This document shows, one piece after another, positions 5,807 to 8,875 of a stretch of DNA of 8,875 nt; positions within the stretch are counted from its first letter, which is position 1; every line of letters starts with the position of its first letter. A model generated the notes under the pieces. The model did no database searches. It worked only from the letters and a program-made list of their open reading frames with translations, and was not told where the DNA came from. Both the position numbers and the translations under genes were made by a program. The DNA comes from Thermatribacter sp964570785 (GTDB lineage Bacteria; Atribacterota; Atribacteria; Atribacterales; Thermatribacteraceae), in contig CAZMZG010000063.1 of the NCBI GenBank assembly GCA_964570785.1, positions 1 to 8,875 on the forward strand, written 5' to 3'.

Positions 5807-5814
5807 TCCTCCTT
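5807..5814 (-). promoter_or_regulatory. Shine-Dalgarno site of the ylbF-like gene
   Basis: AAGGAGGA on the minus strand lies 7 nt before a GTG codon and justifies that non-ATG start. Confidence 0.75.
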
Positions 5815-5831
5815 ATCAGGGATTATTCACT

Positions 5832-5860
5832 ATGATAAAGCTTTCGCTATAAAAAAGCAA
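5832..5860 (-). promoter_or_regulatory. Promoter of the ylbF-like gene
   Basis: On the minus strand, TTGCTT (plus-strand 5855-5860), a 17-bp spacer and TATCAT (5832-5837, 5 of 6 to consensus). The start would be near 5825, giving a leader of about 26 nt. The spacer holds an AAAGCTTT palindrome, and the same stretch can fold into a weak bulged stem after the HEAT gene stop. The -35 is weak (3 of 6). Confidence 0.5.
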
Positions 5861-5865
5861 AGTTT

Positions 5866-7350
5866 TTATAACTTCTTTAAAAGAGCAAGGTAGGTCCGGA
5901 TTTTAATTTCGATGTTAGGGTGAGTGCCTATCCTGGCAAGAAAGCGTAAAGAAGCCGGTTCTTTTATAGTTTCAAGAAGCCGAACGATTTCTGCAAGCAC
6001 TGCTTTGGGAGGGCTTTGACGGAGAATTTCTTCAAGAAGAGGCAAAACGTCTGCCTGGAGTGGCCAAAGTAGCGGTATAAGGTATAACTTGACTTTAGTT
6101 TCGCCCTCTTTAAGTATCTTGCGTAGTATATGATAGTTATTCCTAAGCTCAAGGTAAGTAAAGGCGATTTGAAAGTCCCCGGGAGGGACCTTCCCTTCTT
6201 GAAGTTTTTTAAGCACTATCCATTTTATTTTTTCTTTTGGGAAGAAACGAAGCAAAGCCAAGGGTTCCCAGTTGTTTTCTTTAAGGGTTAACCACAGTAC
6301 TGGTGAAGGAAAAACATACGAGCATCGAGTGAGTAAATTGAGAAGTTTTCCCACTCTTCTCTCAAGTAATGCTTTGTCTAAAAGGTAATTGATGCCTTTT
6401 TCGGTTTGAGCACATATTTCGACCACTTCTGGATCCCAAAGCTCGAAATTTGGGTTTCTATTTGCTGGTTTGCCATTTAAAGCTATAAGGATGGCTTGAG
6501 TTAGGTTATTGATGTTAGCTTCGGTTTCCCCTCGAGCCATTTTTGCTATTTTAAGTGCTTCCCCGGGTTCATACTTGAAAAGTACTTTCAGAGAAAGGGC
6601 GCGTATTTCGGGATTCGGGTCATTTAGGGGGAGTTCAACGCAGGCATGTGTTTTAAAAGAGTTTTCCAGCAGCGTCTTGAGAGCTAATTTTTTAACTTTG
6701 TTTGAGGAAGAACTCAAGAGGGTGCATAAATAAGGCAGAATTCTATCGTCAAAGCTTTCCAAAAGGTTTTGTTCAAGAGGCAAATCAGTTTCACTCAGGA
6801 AAGAGATAAAATCCGGTAATGCTCTTTTGATTTGCCAACTGAATAAAGCTTTAAATGCTTCCAATCTTAAGGGGATTTCTTCTTTCTCGGGTAGCGAAGT
6901 TTTTCCTCTTGACACCGAGACGAGAAATGGTATCCAATCGTCATTACCTGCAAGGTGCTGAATTATAGCTTTTTTAAGAAATAAGCTGTTCGTTTCTTTG
7001 AAGTGCTGAATCAAAAAGGAACCCAGCGTGCTGGGCTCCTCTATTTCTGAAAGTTTCTTGAGCGCTTTGTATTTGAGTTCGTCAGAAAAATTGCTTTCAT
7101 TCTGCAAAATGTTATAAAGATCTCTTCTAAGCTCTGTTTCAGGTACAAAGCCTTCGCTCGCATTTATAAGTAACTCTTTATAAATATCTCTTTCTCTCCA
7201 GAAGTGTAACAGTTCTTTCTGAATTTCTTCTTTGGACAAAGTTTCCGCTTTTGCAGTTGGAACCAGCGTTATTGCTGAAAATACTAAAACTGGAATCAAA
7301 AACCATATTTGATTTTTTTCTAAAGCTCTCCTAAGCTTTATTTTGCTCAT
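5866..7350 (-). CDS. Secreted HEAT-repeat protein, function unknown
   Basis: The 494-residue protein begins with a clear signal peptide: basic start (KIKLRR), hydrophobic core about 15-31, and AKA before Glu36 as a cleavage site. There is no lipobox Cys, so it is likely exported and soluble or loosely attached. The rest is almost entirely alpha-helical, with degenerate HEAT/PBS-lyase-like repeats; the clearest are near residues 215-230 and 243-260 (DPNPEIRALSLKVL), with further ones up to the C-terminus (PNIEIKIRTYLALLKKL). No catalytic motif is seen, so it is probably a protein-binding scaffold. The ATG lies 3 nt after the stop of the LacI-type regulator and lacks a strong SD, which suggests translational coupling in one operon. 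Confidence 0.8.
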   Translation of the reverse strand: MSKIKLRRALEKNQIWFLIPVLVFSAITLVPTAKAETLSKEEIQKELLHFWRERDIYKELLINASEGFVPETELRRDLYNILQNESNFSDELKYKALKKLSEIEEPSTLGSFLIQHFKETNSLFLKKAIIQHLAGNDDWIPFLVSVSRGKTSLPEKEEIPLRLEAFKALFSWQIKRALPDFISFLSETDLPLEQNLLESFDDRILPYLCTLLSSSSNKVKKLALKTLLENSFKTHACVELPLNDPNPEIRALSLKVLFKYEPGEALKIAKMARGETEANINNLTQAILIALNGKPANRNPNFELWDPEVVEICAQTEKGINYLLDKALLERRVGKLLNLLTRCSYVFPSPVLWLTLKENNWEPLALLRFFPKEKIKWIVLKKLQEGKVPPGDFQIAFTYLELRNNYHILRKILKEGETKVKLYLIPLLWPLQADVLPLLEEILRQSPPKAVLAEIVRLLETIKEPASLRFLARIGTHPNIEIKIRTYLALLKKL

Positions 7351-7353
7351 AGC

Positions 7354-8397
7354 TCAATAATATTCAGGCATGATACCGGAAACACCTTTTCGTTGTTGGC
7401 AACCGCAGGAGCGACGAATGAGAATTTCTGGTTTCAATACTGCTTCTCGCCGTTCTTTTATTCTTTCTCCTTTTATGCGTTGTAAAAGAAATTCGCAAGC
7501 CAAACTACCCATAGTGTAAGCTGGTTGTTTAGCAGCGGTTAGGAAAGGGAACAGAGAAGAAGCGAATTCGAAGTCATCAAAGGTTACCAGAGCTAAATCT
7601 TCTGGTACACGGATGCCTACGTCCCGAGCAGCCCTTATGACCCCTATTGCTATAAAGTTATTGCCTGCAAAGATAGCTTCGATTTTTGAACTTTCTTTTT
7701 TGAGAAATTCCAGAGTTGCTCGATAGCCAAAGTCTTCCTTGTAAGTGCCGATAACTGTGTAATTCTTGGGAATTGCTACATTGGATTCCTGGAGGGCTCT
7801 TTGATATCCCTGTATGCGCTCTCTACTTGTGGAAAGAGTGAGTGGCCCAGAAAGAATGGCAATCTTTTTAATGTCGTGGGTTTCGATTAAATGTCTGGTG
7901 AGCTGGTAAGCTCCTTCTTCGTTATCCCCGGTTACGCAATCCAAATTCGGGTTGTTTACTCTGCGATCTACAAGTACCAGGGGGACGTTTTTCTTGCAGA
8001 AAAGCGAAAAAGTCTTTCCATCACTGCAACTTGCAATGAGAATTCCATCTACCCTTCTTTGAAGCATTAATTCCAGATAAGCTTTCTCTTTCTTGATGTC
8101 TTCGTCAGTGTTACAAAAGATTACGTTAAACCCGTTTTGAGAAGCTTTATCTTCAACTCCTCGAGCAAGTGTTGTAAAGAAAGGGTTGGTAATATCAGAG
8201 ACAATAAGGGCAATGGTATCAGTTCTTTGTTTTTTAAGACTTCGAGCAAGGTAGTTTGGTGAGTAGTTTAATTCCTTGGCTATCTGGAGTACTTTCTGAC
8301 GAGTTGACTCTTTTAGCCCCGGTTTATTGTTGAGAACTCTCGATACCGTGGCTGGCGATACGCCGGCCTTTTTCGCTATATCGTATATAGTGGTCAT
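7354..8397 (-). CDS. LacI-family transcriptional regulator
   Basis: The 347-residue protein has the full LacI layout. An N-terminal helix-turn-helix (about 3-25, TIYDIAKKAGVSPATVSRVLNN) is followed by the hinge helix (LARSLKK, about 50-56). A periplasmic-binding-protein-like effector domain runs from about 60 to the end, with typical stretches SDITNPFF, RRVDGILI, TFDDFEFA and an IRRSCGC motif near the C-terminus. It should bind an operator near its target promoters and respond to a sugar or sugar-like ligand, which cannot be named from sequence. It lies 14 bp after the UroD-like gene and 3 bp before the HEAT gene, so it is probably co-transcribed with both and may control them. The ATG start has no obvious SD. 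Confidence 0.95.
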   Translation of the reverse strand: MTTIYDIAKKAGVSPATVSRVLNNKPGLKESTRQKVLQIAKELNYSPNYLARSLKKQRTDTIALIVSDITNPFFTTLARGVEDKASQNGFNVIFCNTDEDIKKEKAYLELMLQRRVDGILIASCSDGKTFSLFCKKNVPLVLVDRRVNNPNLDCVTGDNEEGAYQLTRHLIETHDIKKIAILSGPLTLSTSRERIQGYQRALQESNVAIPKNYTVIGTYKEDFGYRATLEFLKKESSKIEAIFAGNNFIAIGVIRAARDVGIRVPEDLALVTFDDFEFASSLFPFLTAAKQPAYTMGSLACEFLLQRIKGERIKERREAVLKPEILIRRSCGCQQRKGVSGIMPEYY

Positions 8398-8411
8398 TGG
8401 AATTTTGTTTT

Positions 8412-8875
8412 TCAGATTGATAGAGGATAACGACCTTTTTCCTTTAGCAAGTTAATGAGCTTATCGTAAATCAGGGGATCTACGTTACTGGCTACTGAAT
8501 GGTCCGAAGCAGGCATATATCCACCGCCTTTCGCTGCTTGGAGCTTATACAAAACCTCTTTTTCAATTTCTTCCCAGGTTCCGTAGCCGAGTAAGCGGAT
8601 ATCGATTCCTCCCCAGAAAGAAATACGGTCACCGTATTGCTTTTTCAGAGCAACCGGATCCATACCGGCCTTTGCTTCCAGAGGGTTGTAGACATCTACC
8701 CCTGCTTCGATTAAGTCTTCGAATATTTCCAGACTTTTGCCACACCCATGATACACAGTGATGAGCCCTTTATCGTGTATAAATTCGCAAAGGCGCTTGA
8801 CACAGGGAAAGAATATTTCTCTCCACAATCTGGGAGAAAAGAACATGCCTTTGTCGTAGGCAACATCACCCCAGA
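8412..8875 (-). CDS. UroD-like methyltransferase/decarboxylase family protein (5' part missing)
   Basis: The C-terminal 153 residues of a uroporphyrinogen decarboxylase superfamily protein are present; the gene runs off the right edge of the window, and family members are usually about 330-380 residues. Visible marks are WGDVAY at the edge, SPRLWREIFFP, the YHGCGK motif (His-x-Cys-Gly, which resembles the zinc site of MtaA/MtbA-type corrinoid methyltransferases), EAGVDVYNPLEAKAGMDP, FWGGID and a final DHSV segment. The third zinc Cys of MtaA-type enzymes is not seen in the C-terminal part; the DHSV segment has a His in roughly that region. True haem-pathway UroD activity is unlikely because this branch is usually found next to sugar or methyl metabolism genes. 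It is followed closely by a LacI-type regulator. Substrate unknown. Confidence 0.85.
   Translation of the reverse strand, partial: WGDVAYDKGMFFSPRLWREIFFPCVKRLCEFIHDKGLITVYHGCGKSLEIFEDLIEAGVDVYNPLEAKAGMDPVALKKQYGDRISFWGGIDIRLLGYGTWEEIEKEVLYKLQAAKGGGYMPASDHSVASNVDPLIYDKLINLLKEKGRYPLSI

Noticed and set aside
5837..5844. AAAGCTTT palindrome as an operator for the LacI-type regulator
   Set aside because: It is only 8 bp, has no central CG as usual for this family, and AT-rich palindromes like this are frequent by chance. The true operator is more likely beyond the right edge.
5828..5868. Terminator after the HEAT gene
   Set aside because: The possible stem has two bulges and is not followed by a T tract. 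The same bases fit a promoter better.
1..8875. Mobile elements, phage genes, CRISPR arrays or long repeats
   Set aside because: No transposase, integrase, repeated spacers or terminal inverted repeats were seen on either strand.

Overview
The window looks like ordinary chromosome from an anaerobic bacterium of moderate to low GC. Genes are tightly packed, Shine-Dalgarno (SD) sequences are strong, and TTG and GTG starts are frequent. Anaerobic traits include a DUF362 protein with two [4Fe-4S] clusters, a rubrerythrin/ferritin-like diiron protein, an ECF-type vitamin transporter component and a corrinoid-methyltransferase-like UroD protein. This gene set would fit Atribacterota, Thermotogota or Firmicutes-like anaerobes. 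The phylum is only an inference; no marker gene here settles it. I see no mobile elements, CRISPR arrays, rRNA or phage genes. No stretch over 300 bases lacks a gene.

Left part (1-1957): a tRNA-Lys(UUU) on the minus strand has its own near-consensus promoter. Upstream of it on the same strand is the DUF362/ferredoxin gene. This gene is transcribed divergently, across a gap of only 41 bp, from a folate-type ECF transporter S component. Both genes of this pair start with TTG.

Centre (1958-5437): a ferritin-like gene on the minus strand diverges from a compact five-gene plus-strand cluster: a small zinc-ribbon protein, an ECF-type RNA polymerase sigma factor, an RsrA-like zinc anti-sigma factor, a long-form serine O-acetyltransferase (CysE, first step of cysteine synthesis), and a membrane protein with eight cysteines in its soluble part. 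The last four genes overlap or nearly touch. This is the most interesting part of the window. It reads as a thiol/redox-stress module: a redox-sensing anti-sigma would release the sigma factor, which would raise cysteine supply and possibly the divergent diiron protein. That model is inference. The two divergent transcription units appear to have head-on overlapping promoters.

Right part (5404-8875), all minus strand: a YlbF/YmcA-family protein with its own promoter, then a separate unit read right to left as UroD-like methyltransferase (cut by the window edge), LacI-family regulator, and a secreted HEAT-repeat protein. The last three are spaced by 14 and 3 bp and are probably one operon.

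Non-coding stretches are short: 84-157 (tRNA promoter), 1352-1392 (two SD sites), 1930-1957 (possible terminator), 2483-2586 (divergent promoters) and 5800-5865 (ylbF promoter).
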